64,000 nucleotides of DNA. Origin: Epiperipatus broadwayi. Its lineage: Eukaryota; Onychophora; Udeonychophora; Euonychophora; Peripatidae. Of the stretch, positions 13,457 to 24,445 are shown one piece after another. The stretch's first letter is position 1; every line of letters begins with the position of its first letter. Position numbers and translations under genes: made by a program. The notes below the pieces were generated by a model. The model was not told where the DNA came from and did no database searches. It saw nothing but the letters and a program-made list of their open reading frames with translations. The stretch lies in the NCBI GenBank assembly GCA_028023455.1, contig JAQFVV010000274.1, positions 248,001 to 312,000 of the forward strand, in the 5' to 3' direction.

Positions 13457-14957
13457 TTCAGACTTGAAAATTTGAACGAAAGCATACACACTGCTCATTA
13501 TAATAACAATAAATTAACAACATAAAAAAAATACAAACGTTGCTCCTACAGGCTGAAGTAAAATTTGATAAAAGCTGCAATAGCTTCCAATGTTTTAGAA
13601 TCTAATAGACATTATAAACAACCTTTGTGTGCAATGGAATTACTTTATTAGTTACAAGAAACAAAATCTCCGACTCGGTAAGATAATCCAAGTAAAAGTT
13701 ATGATTTTTTTTTTTAGGTTTTTTAGTATTTAATATAATTTTCATTAACCATTAAATTCATTATCAATGATTTATCCATGCTTGTATACGTTTTTTAATC
13801 AATTATTAAATATTATTAGGCCATGCATTCAATCACTCATTTTTTTATATGTGCGAATAGTAAGGTTCTTTGGTATTTATAACTATCCTCCTAATATAAG
13901 AGTTAAAATAGACAAATCTTTTCGTTTTAATTTTATTTTGCATAGTATAAACAGAAAATTTATTAACTGAGAGCTCGTAAAGCATTCCACTAAAGCGTTT
14001 ACCACAATTTTTCTAGTTAACTTCATTTTTAATAATTTATATAATTCCGACATCATTTATTCATGGTACATACGTTAAAATAAATTATAATTAACAATCT
14101 TATATAATATTCATGCATTCTTTAATAAAGTAAATTTAGATTATTAGCTGATAAAAGCTAGAGCTGGGTACCTTTAGAATTTAACCTTCCATTTATGGTT
14201 TTATTCTGAGTAGTATGAGATAATTATCCATAGGAATAGTAACAAATTTGCACGTTATTTAGTTCACTTATGTTATTATTTTTTTTTAGAGAATTATTTT
14301 ACTTTCCATAACCATTCTGTGTTTTTTTTTTTTTTTTTTACACATTTCTTCTTGGAATTTCTTATCCAAAAAAAAAAAAAAAAACTATGCCATGCCCTCT
14401 TTTTTTTATTATTATTATCATGAATTTGGCAATATGCCAGAATTTTTCTTGCTTGTAAAATGTTAGTAATAGAATATTGGAACGGGGAAAAAAAATTAAA
14501 TATTAACGTACAAATGCTACCTAATAATAAACAGATAACTTTTGCAATTTTAAATGTAAGATTTCAATAATACATAATTAGTAAATAATAAATCAAATTA
14601 AAAAAAATTATTCTATTTAATGGTATATGTGTGTATCTGTCTTCTATGGCATGTGAATTCTGCTACAATAATTTGGACATTATAAGTAATAGTATAAAAT
14701 ATGAATAAAGTGTGAGATGATGTAAAATGGACATACGCCCACATATACAAGTTAAATCTTGGATGGGAGTAGACAGTGAGTTAGAAAACCAATGAACAAA
14801 CACCTACTGTGGCTCTCCTATTAATTTTATTCTCATACTAACAATCCCTGTTATTGTCCATCTTCCACTACCAGACACATATAACCTAAAATTTTAACAA
14901 CTGGTACACCCAACTGAAGTCTTAATAATTTTTTTAAACCAAATTTTAAATACTGAA
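13457..14957. mobile_element. 1.5-kb insertion with short imperfect terminal inverted repeats
   Basis: The segment splits the 5' LTR at a T-tract. Its ends, ttcagacttgaaaatttg on the left and the inverse of caaattttaaatactgaa on the right, match at 15 of 21 positions (13457-13477 against 14937-14957). That suggests a small non-autonomous DNA transposon. No transposase is recognisable; the interior is AT-rich with long T and A runs near 14322 and 14368. A target duplication could not be resolved in the flanking T-run. Confidence 0.45.
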
Positions 14958-15825
14958 TTATATCACAATTCATTTTTTTCTAATAGTTATCTCTAGCCAT
15001 TATTAACATGAATGTGAACTTCCCACATTTCTTTCTGGTGCCAATCTGGAGTGTCACAATATATATATATATAACTGAATATTTGTAAATACAGTAACAA
15101 ATAAAAATCTTCCACCATTCTTTTAAAAAATATATAGTCAATACATATAATTCTTTAATCAATAAATCTTCACCATAATCTTTTTAAAAACTTTTTATTT
15201 TCATCATATATATTAAAAATCCTTCCAAAATCTCCATATTCCAACGTTTCGATTGTTTTTTTAAATTACAATCATTTTCAAGGCAAAACTACAAAATACA
15301 CAGAGAACAATTGAATAAATAAAAATACAAATACATCTTATTACTCTAACATAAATACCAAAAATTGTATTATAAAAATTTAAAATAAATAATCATACAT
15401 ATTATACCATTAAATAATACATCCACTTTCTATTTCCTTATCCATTATTAATAACTCCTATTACAAATCAATTTATTTAAATAATTATAAAAACTATAAA
15501 AATAACAAAGAAAATAATTTTTTAAATATTACCTATAAACTTCTTTTTCATTTATATTACATTATATTTTTTTTATACTTTACCAATTCCATTTTACTAA
15601 TTCCATTACAAATAAATACCTTAAAACATTTAAATATGCTCCTATTTAAATACTTTCATAGAACTTTTTAAAACACATTGTTTAATACATTCCTTTTAAC
15701 ACCTTTATATACCATTTATTTTATTTAACACAGGATTTAATTTTTTTATATAATTACATTCTTTAATTATTCTTTCCTTATAATTCCTAACCTTTTCTAT
15801 CATTTTAATACTAAAATTCCTATGG

Positions 15826-16098
15826 TTATATTTTTCTCTGAATAAAAACACTAGAATTCTTATCTTTTAAATGTTGTTTAAATCTAGTTCTTAATGTATT
15901 CTTAGTTGTTCCCACATATGATACATTATTTCCTTTTTTACAATCTTCACAGATAATAATATATATCCCATTCATTTTATCTTGTTCACAATTTATACCA
16001 TTATTATTTATTAAATTCTCCAAACTACATTTTTTCTTATATACAGGTTTAACTAATAAATCAATCTTATATTTATATTTTAAATTAATATTTTTCAT
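15826..16098 (-). pseudogene. Inverted copy of the PLE1 GIY-YIG domain
   Basis: A 90-codon frame nearly identical to residues 377 to about 463 of the plus-strand PLE1 protein. It contains GIYIIICEDC and SYVGTTKNTLRTRF, so the GIY, CxxC, YVG and Arg signatures remain. Relative to the plus-strand copy it lacks one Glu codon after CKK and is frameshifted after VFI, losing the C-terminal part with the likely catalytic Glu. It has no RT and lies in the left inverted repeat. Confidence 0.85.
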
Positions 16099-16244
16099 AA
16101 TTTTTTTAATTTCTTTAAAAACCTCTTTTGATTAGAGGGTAATTATTTTAAAAAAATTAATAAAAAAGAATATTTTGATAAAATAAAAAGTATTAATGAA
16201 ATAGTTACTGTTTTATATAATATGAACTATATTGGTAATATAGT

Positions 16245-17756
16245 ATGATGAGTTTAAAAAAAAAGGATTATAAGGATGCTATTATTTATGGTATACCCAA
16301 GGTACATAAAATAGATATACCATTAAGACCAATTATTTGTGGAGTTGAAGCATATTATAATAGTTTATCAAAATGGTTATATAATAAGATATTTAAAAAA
16401 TATGGATTTAATGAGAGTTGTCATAATGTTAAGAATTCTAAGGAATTTGTGATTAAATTAAATGAGTTTTTAAATACAAGTAATAAATATAAGAATATAT
16501 ATTTTATTAAATTAGATATTGAAAGTATGTATACCAATATTGACCCAGAAAAAGCTTTAGATATAATATTAAAAATGTATAGTGAAGATAGAGAAAAAAG
16601 TTTTAACATTGAATATAGTTTATTAATTAAAATTTTTGATGCATGTTGTAAAGACATTGTTTTTAAATACAAAGATAATTTTTACAAACAAAATAGTGGT
16701 TTAAGCATGGGGAATAGTCTTAGTGGTTTAATGGCTAATATATATATGAGCAATTTTGAAAATTTATATTTTGAAGAGACTAAATTTAAAGCAATTTGGT
16801 GGGTAAGATATATAGATGATTATTTTCTTATTTTTAATGGAAATAATAGTAAAGGAGTGAATTTTTGTAGATATATTAATACAATTGAAGATAATATTAA
16901 ATTTACTATACAAAAAGAAGATAATAATATGATTAATTACATGGATGTAAAGATAAAAAAATATTATGATAATGGATTTACAAAAATTGAAACAGTAGTA
17001 TTTAGAAAAAATACTTTTCATGGGTTGCTTAGTAATTGGTATTCAGATTTTGAATATGAACATAAGATTAATATTGTAAATAATAGAATTAATAGAGCAG
17101 TTAATTTGTGTTCCAATAATGTAGGTTTGAATAAAGAATTAAATAAAATTAAAATAGAATTTTTAAAGAATGAATATCCGGAAAAAATTATTAATAATTT
17201 ATTTAATAAGAAAAATATTAGTAAAATAATAAGGAAAAACTGTAATAATCAGTATATAAAAGGAAAAAATAATTATAATAAAAATAAAAATATTAGTCAT
17301 AATATAGATAATAAAGTAATTTATAATAGTTATAATGTATCAAAAGAGGTTTTTAAAGAAATTAAAAAAATTATGAAAAATATTAATTTAAAATATAAAT
17401 ATAAGATTGATTTATTAGTTAAACCTGTATATAAGAAAAAATGTAGTTTGGGGAATTTAATAAATAATAATGGTATAAATTGTGAACAAGATAAAATGAA
17501 TGGGATATATATTGTTATCTGTGAAGATTGTAAAAAAGAAGGAAATAATGTATCATATGTGGGAACAACTAAGAATACATTAAGAACTAGATTTAAACAA
17601 CATTTAAAAGATAAGAATTCTAGTGTTTTTATTCATAGAGAAAAATATAACCATAGGAATTTTAGTATTAAAATGATAGAAAAGGTTAGGAATTATAAGG
17701 AAAGAATAATTAAAGAATGTAATTATATAAAAAAAATTAAATCCTGTGTTAAATAA
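16245..17756 (+). CDS. Penelope-like reverse transcriptase with GIY-YIG endonuclease (5'-truncated)
   Basis: An open 503-residue frame for the replicase of a Penelope-like element, which copies element RNA at a nicked target. In order: IYGIPKVHKIDIPLRPI at 14-30 (RT motif typical of the family), KLDIESMYTNI with Asp91 (motif A), SGLSMGNSLSG at 151-161 (motif B), RYIDDYFLIF with Asp191-Asp192 (motif C), and thumb. The C-terminal GIY-YIG nuclease has GIY at 420-422, CEDC at 426-429, YVG at 438-440, LRTRF at 446-450 and a Glu at 486 or 491. Full-length family members are longer. About 200-300 N-terminal residues are missing, and a related frame ending NYIGNIV just upstream (16131-16243) is out of phase. 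The ATG at 16245 is simply the first available start. All catalytic signatures look intact, but the truncation makes autonomous activity doubtful. Confidence 0.88.
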   Translation: MMSLKKKDYKDAIIYGIPKVHKIDIPLRPIICGVEAYYNSLSKWLYNKIFKKYGFNESCHNVKNSKEFVIKLNEFLNTSNKYKNIYFIKLDIESMYTNIDPEKALDIILKMYSEDREKSFNIEYSLLIKIFDACCKDIVFKYKDNFYKQNSGLSMGNSLSGLMANIYMSNFENLYFEETKFKAIWWVRYIDDYFLIFNGNNSKGVNFCRYINTIEDNIKFTIQKEDNNMINYMDVKIKKYYDNGFTKIETVVFRKNTFHGLLSNWYSDFEYEHKINIVNNRINRAVNLCSNNVGLNKELNKIKIEFLKNEYPEKIINNLFNKKNISKIIRKNCNNQYIKGKNNYNKNKNISHNIDNKVIYNSYNVSKEVFKEIKKIMKNINLKYKYKIDLLVKPVYKKKCSLGNLINNNGINCEQDKMNGIYIVICEDCKKEGNNVSYVGTTKNTLRTRFKQHLKDKNSSVFIHREKYNHRNFSIKMIEKVRNYKERIIKECNYIKKIKSCVK

Positions 17757-18332
17757 AATAAATGGTATATAAAGGTGTTAAAAGGAATGTATTAAACAAT
17801 GTGTTTTAAAAAGTTCTATGAAAGTATTTAAATAGGAGCATATTTAAATGTTTTAAGGTATTTATTTGTAATGGAATTGGTAAAATGGAATTGGTAAAGT
17901 ATAAAAAAAATATAATGTAATATAAATGAAAAAGAAGTTTATAGGTAATATTTAAAAAATTATTTTCTTTGTTATTTTTATAGTTTTTATAATTATTTAA
18001 ATAAATTGATTTGTAATAGGAGTTATTAATAATGGATAAGGAAATAGAAAGTGGATGTATTATTTAATGGTATAATATGTATGATTATTTATTTTAAATT
18101 TTTATAATACAATTTTTGGTATTTATGTTAGAGTAATAAGATGTATTTGTATTTTTATTTATTCAATTGTTCTCTGTGTATTTTGTAGTTTTGCCTTGAA
18201 AATGATTGTAATTTAAAAAAACAATCGAAACGTTGGAATATGGAGATTTTGGAAGGATTTTTAATATATATGATGAAAATAAAAAGTTTTTAAAAAGATT
18301 ATGGTTAAGATTTATTGATTAAAGAATTATAT
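17339..18332 (+). repeat. Right inverted terminal repeat of PLE1
   Basis: It is the inverse of 15145-16132 with few differences. It contains the 3' part of the RT/GIY-YIG frame, a 3' untranslated tail of about 575 bp, and a hammerhead-like motif near its end. Confidence 0.85.
18195..18235 (+). other. Hammerhead-ribozyme-like motif in PLE1 end
   Basis: The sequence ccttgaaaatgattg is followed by a loop and caatcgaaacgttgg. GATTG (18204-18208) pairs with CAATC (18222-18226), directly followed by GAAAC. This mimics the CUGANGA-stem-GAAA core of hammerhead ribozymes, which are known in Penelope-like pseudo-LTRs. The first core box is degenerate, so self-cleavage is unlikely without help. An inverted copy lies in the left arm near 15245-15285. 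Confidence 0.4.
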
Positions 18333-18500
18333 AAATACAGTAACTAAATAATTAAAAATTTTATCTACTTAGGAGCGCTTTCGATTATCTCAGTAATCTG
18401 TGTCAACTAAAGCTTTGTAATGCTAACTTTTCCACAATTCCATGATGTTAACGTTTGCTGCTTGCCTGTTAATTAAGTTATGTTTATATTTGTATATTAG
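18333..18500 (-). repeat. PLE2 pseudo-LTR, left copy
   Basis: Shares aaatacagtaactaaata and ccacaattccatgat with 20837-21007 in the same orientation. The minus strand contains ctgagataatcgaaagcgct (18374-18391), a compact hammerhead-like core. Confidence 0.75.
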
Positions 18501-20619
18501 CATAGCTTCTTTATTTTTCTTTTATTGTTATTTTTTTCAATTTGCAATATTTTTAAACTGTTAAAATTGAAGTCAAAACCATAAATACACGATTTATTAT
18601 GGTCGTAAAAAACATGCTGAAATATCCACTATGCAATTTTGTTTCGATCTCTGAACTTGTTTTAATAATAGCAAGTGTTCTTTAGTTCTTTTTTTCAATA
18701 TACATTTAGATTCATCTATATATCCACTGCCACACCTACATATCCATTTATAAATGACAATTTTTATTTATAAATGAGGTCATTATCTTTGGAGTTATTT
18801 GTTAATTTGTTTAATGTAGGAGGTGTGTAAAATGCAACATCACATATTCCTTTATAACTTTTTCTTATAAAATTTACTTGATCATTTGAAATATATGGGA
18901 TTGATATCCATATTTTTTTATTAGCAGAAGAATCAATATTATTAAAAATTTTATATTTTGTATTATAATCTCTAATAACATTATATATACGATTATAACT
19001 GTAGCCAACATTTAACAATTCAAATATATTTCAATATTTTTGCCTTTATCTGATGGTTATTTGAAAAGATTATTATTTCTAAATAAGAAGGACTTCAAAC
19101 CTGCCATTTTGTGTGACATTGGCATTTTTGATTTATATGGAATATAACCTCTTTTTACTATTGGATTAATGGTCATACAGTAATCCAGCATGCATTGATT
19201 TCTAGTTACTTTAAGATCAAGAAACTGAACGCACATTAAATCTTCATCTGTTTTTATCAACTTTAGGCTTTTTAAACCATTTAATTCTTTATACAACTCA
19301 TTAATTGTATTTCGTTTACCATATATAAAATCATCATATCGATAATATACAGTAATATTTTTTTGATAATATTCCTTTTTCATAATATTTTCTTCATATG
19401 TAGAAATTATAAAATTTCATATTTGAGCAACAGTAGGTAAACCCATGGGCCATGCGGTGCACATTTTATAAAAATCCTTATTAAAAACTGCATAAATATT
19501 TTTATCAATAAAATTTAATGTTTCAGTTATAAATTTTATTATTTTCATGTTAACATTTTTTAATCTTAATGTATTGAAGATAATTTTGATACATGCCAAT
19601 CGATCAATTTATCCATACATTACACTAACATGTAGAGTACATATAATGTCATTAACATCGATCTTAACGTTACAGATATTACTAACAATCAAATGAACAT
19701 ATTGTATATTTACCAAAACCAAGAATTTCTTGCAGCATTTTTTCAATTAAACAACGCGTTTCATAATAAAATGCCCCCCCTTCCAATCAACCATTAAACA
19801 CAATGATTCTTTTTTATCCAGTTTTATATTTGAAAAAAAAAACTTAGGAAATATTGCAGCAAAAGGATAAATTTTATAATAAGTACTATTATCAATCACT
19901 TTATTTTTGGCTTTTTTAAAAATGTTATTAATAAATTGAATACGTAAATTTTCTATATTTACTCTATCAACTTTCATAAAGTTAATACTCTTTATTTGAG
20001 TAATTACTTTGTCTTCATAATCAGATTTTAATAACAAACACATTCTGAGGCCCTTGTCTTCTTTTATACAAATTAAATTATTCTCTGATGTAAATTTTTT
20101 AAATTTAGATATTTGTACGTTTCAATCGTAATTTCTTTTATAATTAAACTTTTTTTGTTTAACTTTTTTTACTAAATCACTACAAATTTTTAAATCAGAT
20201 TTAATTCTGCTTAAGGAATTTTCAATCGAAGATTTCAATTCTAGATCAGTGTCTTCCCACTGACTGCCAACATATTTTGCACCAAGTTTTAATATATGTT
20301 TTTGTTAAAAATCGAGATCCTTATTCGACAAATTAACGTAATTATTATCTTGAGATTGACTTTTAAGACTCTTCTAATACAAAAAGTTGATTTTTCTATC
20401 AAATTTCATACACATTTTTTTATAATATCGATTAAATAACATTTGACAGTTACTTTTAAAATTAAACAAATCATCTCGGTTATTTAAGCCAATTAAATAA
20501 TTTAAACTTTTTAAATATTGACTTTTATCAAATATTAAATGTTTGCACATGGAAATTATACTTCGTAATACAATCATTTTCATATAGCAAATCGTATTCA
20601 AAGTCAATTTACAGGACAT
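18500..20619 (-). pseudogene. PLE2 reverse transcriptase/GIY-YIG, multiply broken
   Basis: Successive minus-strand frames give the RT in order. The N-terminal region is at 20619-20374. A DKG-containing segment with LLLKSDYEDKVITQIKS is at about 20060-19747. A probable motif A (KIDVNDI) lies near 19660. WPMGLPTVAQ (motif B) is at about 19430, and YYRYDDFIYGK (motif C, Asp pair kept) is at about 19340, followed by FLDLKVTR. After 18764 a further frame encodes WICRCGSGYIDESKCILKKR and TKEHLLLLK, the YIG half and following helix of a GIY-YIG nuclease, ending in a typical basic tail near 18510. At least five stops or frameshifts separate these pieces. The degenerate motif A and the disruptions mean the element is dead. 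Confidence 0.75.
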
Positions 20620-20836
20620 ATTAACTTTTATATTACAGCAATACAGATATATTTTAAATCCTTTGCAATCATATAAAAACTACAATCTACATTTTAAGTC
20701 AATTATTTTGAAAGTTACCTTTTGCCATTCTTTAACAATCCACATTTCATTTCTCGTATTAAATTCTATTAGTATATATGTAATATTATTTGATGTCTGT
20801 ATTTTTAAAGCAATATACATAATTATATAACAATAT

Positions 20837-21007
20837 TTGTAAATACAGTAACTAAATAATTAAAAATTTTATCCAGTTAGGAGCCCTTTCGATTATCTCA
20901 GTGATCTGTGTCAATTAAAGCTTTGAAATGCTAACGTTTCCACAATTCCATGATCTTAACATTTGCTGCTTGCCTGTTAATTAAGTCAAGTTTATATTTG
21001 TATATTG
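20837..21007 (-). repeat. PLE2 pseudo-LTR, right copy
   Basis: Direct copy of 18333-18500 with scattered substitutions. It contains the matching ctgagataatcgaaag word on the minus strand at about 20885-20902. Confidence 0.75.
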
Positions 21008-24000
21008 TACCAGTCAAGCTAGCACATTCGCGCAACAGAATCCAGAGTCCAAGCAAAGATACCAAGCCGACCAGTATGAGATGGGTAGATCTCGAGACTG
21101 ACCGCACTTCAACTCCTTCACCTGTGCTTCAAGACTCACGACCCTACGGATGACCACCTTGAAGATACATATAGATATCTTTTTAACCACGAGCCGACAT
21201 AGGTCAGGGAGAAGCAATGAGACTCATAACAAAAAATGGAATTTATCCACTATATATATTTAAAACTAATTAATGCATAGGAAATCACATATATAATATA
21301 AATAATTTTGAATTGGACTGAAATAAATAAGATCGAGAGCAGAGTAATTTATTAAATTGTATGTTTATTTTTGCAGATTAAATTTTACGATTTTTAGATA
21401 TACCATTCTTGCATTTTACAATTAAAATGCGCGTAGCATCTAACATTTTTGGAGAGCGCTTTAACATTCTCTCCTTACAATTAAAATTATTTTACATTTG
21501 TTGCACTATTTGATGAAATTAAATATTGTTTTCATCATTTGCTTTATTATCTCATTGATCAGTCACTGCATTGTAGCTATGGGGCAGATTATGCTAATCC
21601 CTCTTATTTCATGGTTTTCAGCTAAGTAATCAGACGAAGCCTTGTTTTCACATATGTGTGAGACATTTAAAGTCAAATTTATCTATAATATTATTATTTC
21701 AAACTATTTTACATGAGACCGAAACTAGCTCTTGAATATGTCAGACAATGGCTGAAACTTAATTTAAGGGAGGAAGAGTTGGCAACAAAAGAACCAATGC
21801 GCGATAGCGCTGGTAAACAGTTAGAATAAATGTTGCTCTACGGATGGATTAATATTTAGGGTTTTGTGATCAACACCGGAGCCCTATGACCGATCGCCAT
21901 GCTGCTAAAAAGGGTTGGGGTAGCTAACACTATTGCCTGGAATTTGACGTCAGGTCTTATTAGTGTGCGACCCAAGGAGTGTAAGAGGGATGGCCGTTCC
22001 GAGTCCCATCTTAAAGAAAAACGCAACATAACGAGAAAGTTTAAATGTATAATAAAATTATCACATCCGCCAAGCAAAAGAGTTGAAATAATTTAATATT
22101 TAGCCACGAGAACGATAGCTAATCAGTGTAATCATTAGCGCCAACTCTAATCTAGCATTTTAATAATCATATGCTATACGTGGGCGTACTTTTAAATATT
22201 CTTTGCTTTCTAGTTTCACTCTCAAATAACACATTTGATTACGCGATTAATAAATAAAAAAAAAAGGGAAAAAGTATATTTGGAGGGCTTTTACAAAATG
22301 ACATAAATAACAAATATACTTATTCAAGGCTTGGATATTGCTTAGTGAAAATTAAATTGAAATTTACTTTGGGTTAAAACAAGATTCCCATTTTAAAATT
22401 GCCAACAAATAATTAAATAATCAAGGTCAAAATAATAATCAGCACATAGCCAATTCTTGACAGGTATTTAAGAGGGTTTCGAAACAGCGTGCATTAAGCT
22501 ACGATAAATAATTGTTAAATGAAGAGGGGTCATTCTCTCTTCTCTTTATTATTAATATTGAATGCCCGCTGTTTCGAGGCATTAGCATATAATTTATATT
22601 TTAAAATAAAAAAATAAAGAAACCATAGTCACAACTGCAGTGAGAAAATTGAAAATAAAATTATTAAAATCATTTAGTTAGGAAACATTGGAAAGTAGGT
22701 CAGAATTATATAATTAAACTTAAGAATAAAATTTTACATTTAGCAATCTACTTGAATTCAAGATTTTAGAATTAAAATAAATTTTATAAGTCTAGACTTA
22801 AAGAAAAATTAAGATATTGAACTGCAGTTAGAAATGGTGATGTTACCGGTCATCTTGTAGTACTTGAGCTGGAGTTACGGGAGTCTTTGTGGCGGCTTGC
22901 GGCATCATCTTCTTCCCACGGTTAGAGCGGAGATGTTATGGTGGCATACTGGTGATGGTGGTTTTTGGATGGAAGTAAAAACTCGTCGCCTTCACTCTGG
23001 AGCCTAGCCAAGGCTGCCTGTTTTAGCCCGACATTTTCTCTCGAACAGATATAAAAATTATTCACTTAACTGGATGTCAAAATGTTCACGGTTGCTTTTG
23101 GGTTCAGGATACACGCTGGATTCAAAAGCTTAAAGATGATCAAAGAAGGCAAAAATTCACAGATGTAGCATTCAAGCTGTAAAGATTTCAAAAAATTCAA
23201 AGCTGTCCAGGTTTCAAAAAAAGTAAAGATCTAAGATGGCTCCTCCACTTTACATGGCCTTTTTAAAATGATCGCCTTATCAGCCCACACACCTTGGAAT
23301 TTCCTCTCCATCAAGATTACAAAATTTTTTTTATTTGCTTATGAAATTAGTGGTTGATTTCAACCACGCTGACATACCTTTTAGGTGTTATAACTTTTCT
23401 CTGATTATCAAATTTTTAATTAAATCGAATTTTAATCAGTTTAATCCGATATTAGATTTTATTTTAATTAGGAATTTTGTTCTGATTTTATAATTTCTGT
23501 GTAAAATCTCTGCTGTAAACTTATTTTTAATTAGCGAGGTCTCCAAAATATTTTAGAATCAATTAGCTAGATTATTTTAAAATTGGCTTTTCTTTTTAGA
23601 AACCTAAGGCAGGTGCAGCATATACTGATACAATTGTTTACAGCAAAAACTTTACTATACTTTTAATTCTACGAAAATACTTTTATTTTTAGAAAAAAAA
23701 TCTTTTTTCTTTTTAAAAAGAAACTTGTCAGCGCATTGGCAATCAATCACCCTTTCACTGTGTTTTTACATTAAATTGGTTTATAATAAAAATGAAACTT
23801 AAAATTTAATAAATACCTCAATCACGCCACTAGGCTATATATATTCAATATAGGTGGATTATATCCCCACATACGAATTTAAATAATGAATTATTAAATT
23901 GACGCTACATTATTACTGTACTAAAATAGTTTAAAAATATTTCGCGATAAAATTATACGCTATAACTCTGGCAATACTATTCAATTATAGCGTTCTTTCG

Positions 24001-24044
24001 TATGTGCGTATATAATGCTGTTTATATAGCCGTGATTGCAATTT
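21008..24044. other. Gene-free stretch, possible unassigned LTR material
   Basis: No gene is supported. Less AT-rich islands at about 21010-21220, 21840-22010 and 22830-23080 interrupt AT-rich DNA and look like untranslated or LTR material. None matches another part of the window closely. The 60-73 aa frames here overlap on opposite strands and have no recognisable motif. Confidence 0.45.
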
Positions 24045-24445
24045 TTAGCCTACAAATCTTAATTTAGACTTATTAAACAGGTTTGAACTTAGCACAGACG
24101 AGTGGGTTATTAGGATGGTTGGTGAAACGGTTGAGGGATTTGAAGACAACCGTTTCAATATTAACAAAGCTTCCTTTATTTTTCTTTTATTGTTATTTTT
24201 TTCAATTTGCAATATTTTTACATTTAAAATTGAAGTCAAAACCATAAATACACGATTTATTATGGTCGTAAAAAACAGGTGCTGAAATATTATCCACTAT
24301 GCAATTTTGTTTCGATCTCTGAACTCGTTTTAATAATAGCAAGTGTTCTTTAGTTCTTTTTTTTAATGTACATCTAGATTAACCTATATATCCATTGCCA
24401 CACCTATATATCCATTTCTAAATGACACAATTTTTATTTATAAAT
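24045..24445 (-). pseudogene. 3' fragment of a second PLE2 copy
   Basis: Bases 24176-24445 match 18511-18778 closely. The minus strand again encodes the YIG half of the GIY-YIG domain and the basic tail, ending KRKIKEALLILKR. The copy stops abruptly at 24445, where LINE-like sequence begins, so it is 5'-truncated. Beyond 24176 it extends farther 3' than the copy at 18.5 kb. Confidence 0.7.

Larger units (their letters stand above)
6101..15058 (-). mobile_element. Gag-only LTR retrotransposon with about 2-kb LTRs
   Basis: Two direct repeats of about 2 kb flank a 3.1-kb interior. The interior contains only a broken gag read on the minus strand (10511 to 8588). No protease, RT, RNase H or integrase can be found there. 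Read on the minus strand, the 5' LTR would run from TGTGACACTC at 15058 to ...TTTGTACA at 11272, and the 3' LTR ends at 6101 with the same TTTGTACA. The 3' LTR lacks about 30 bp of its start, and the 5' LTR is interrupted by a 1.5-kb insertion. The absence of pol suggests a non-autonomous element mobilised by a gypsy-type helper; this is inferred from structure only. No convincing target duplication was seen. Confidence 0.7.
11272..15058 (-). repeat. 5' LTR of the gag-only element, interrupted
   Basis: LTR sequence occupies 11272-13440 and resumes at 14959-15058, where tatatcacaattcatttttt continues exactly where the other LTR continues at 8052. Between them lies an unrelated 1.5-kb insertion. 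A 276-bp segment inside the LTR is duplicated in tandem. Removing both brings the length close to that of the 3' LTR. Confidence 0.75.
15145..18332 (+). mobile_element. Penelope-like element 1 with long inverted ends
   Basis: A 3.2-kb element with inverted terminal repeats of about 985 bp (15145-16132 and 17339-18332) around a unique core of about 1.2 kb. The core encodes the reverse transcriptase; each inverted repeat carries a copy of the GIY-YIG domain and the 3' tail. Penelope-like elements are known for partial tandem or inverted copies forming pseudo-LTRs, which explains this shape. The RT lacks its N-terminal part because the core starts at about 16133, inside the gene. Left-flank sequence at 15084-15104 matches the terminus of the neighbouring PLE2 family, so PLE1 probably sits within PLE2-related sequence. 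Confidence 0.85.
18333..21007 (-). mobile_element. Penelope-like element 2, decayed, with direct pseudo-LTRs
   Basis: A minus-strand RT/GIY-YIG relic (20619 to about 18500) lies between two direct repeats of about 170 bp (18333-18500 and 20837-21007). Direct terminal copies fit the pseudo-LTR arrangement of this class. The protein differs strongly from PLE1 and PLE3, so it is a separate family. PLE1 abuts its left end. Confidence 0.75.
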
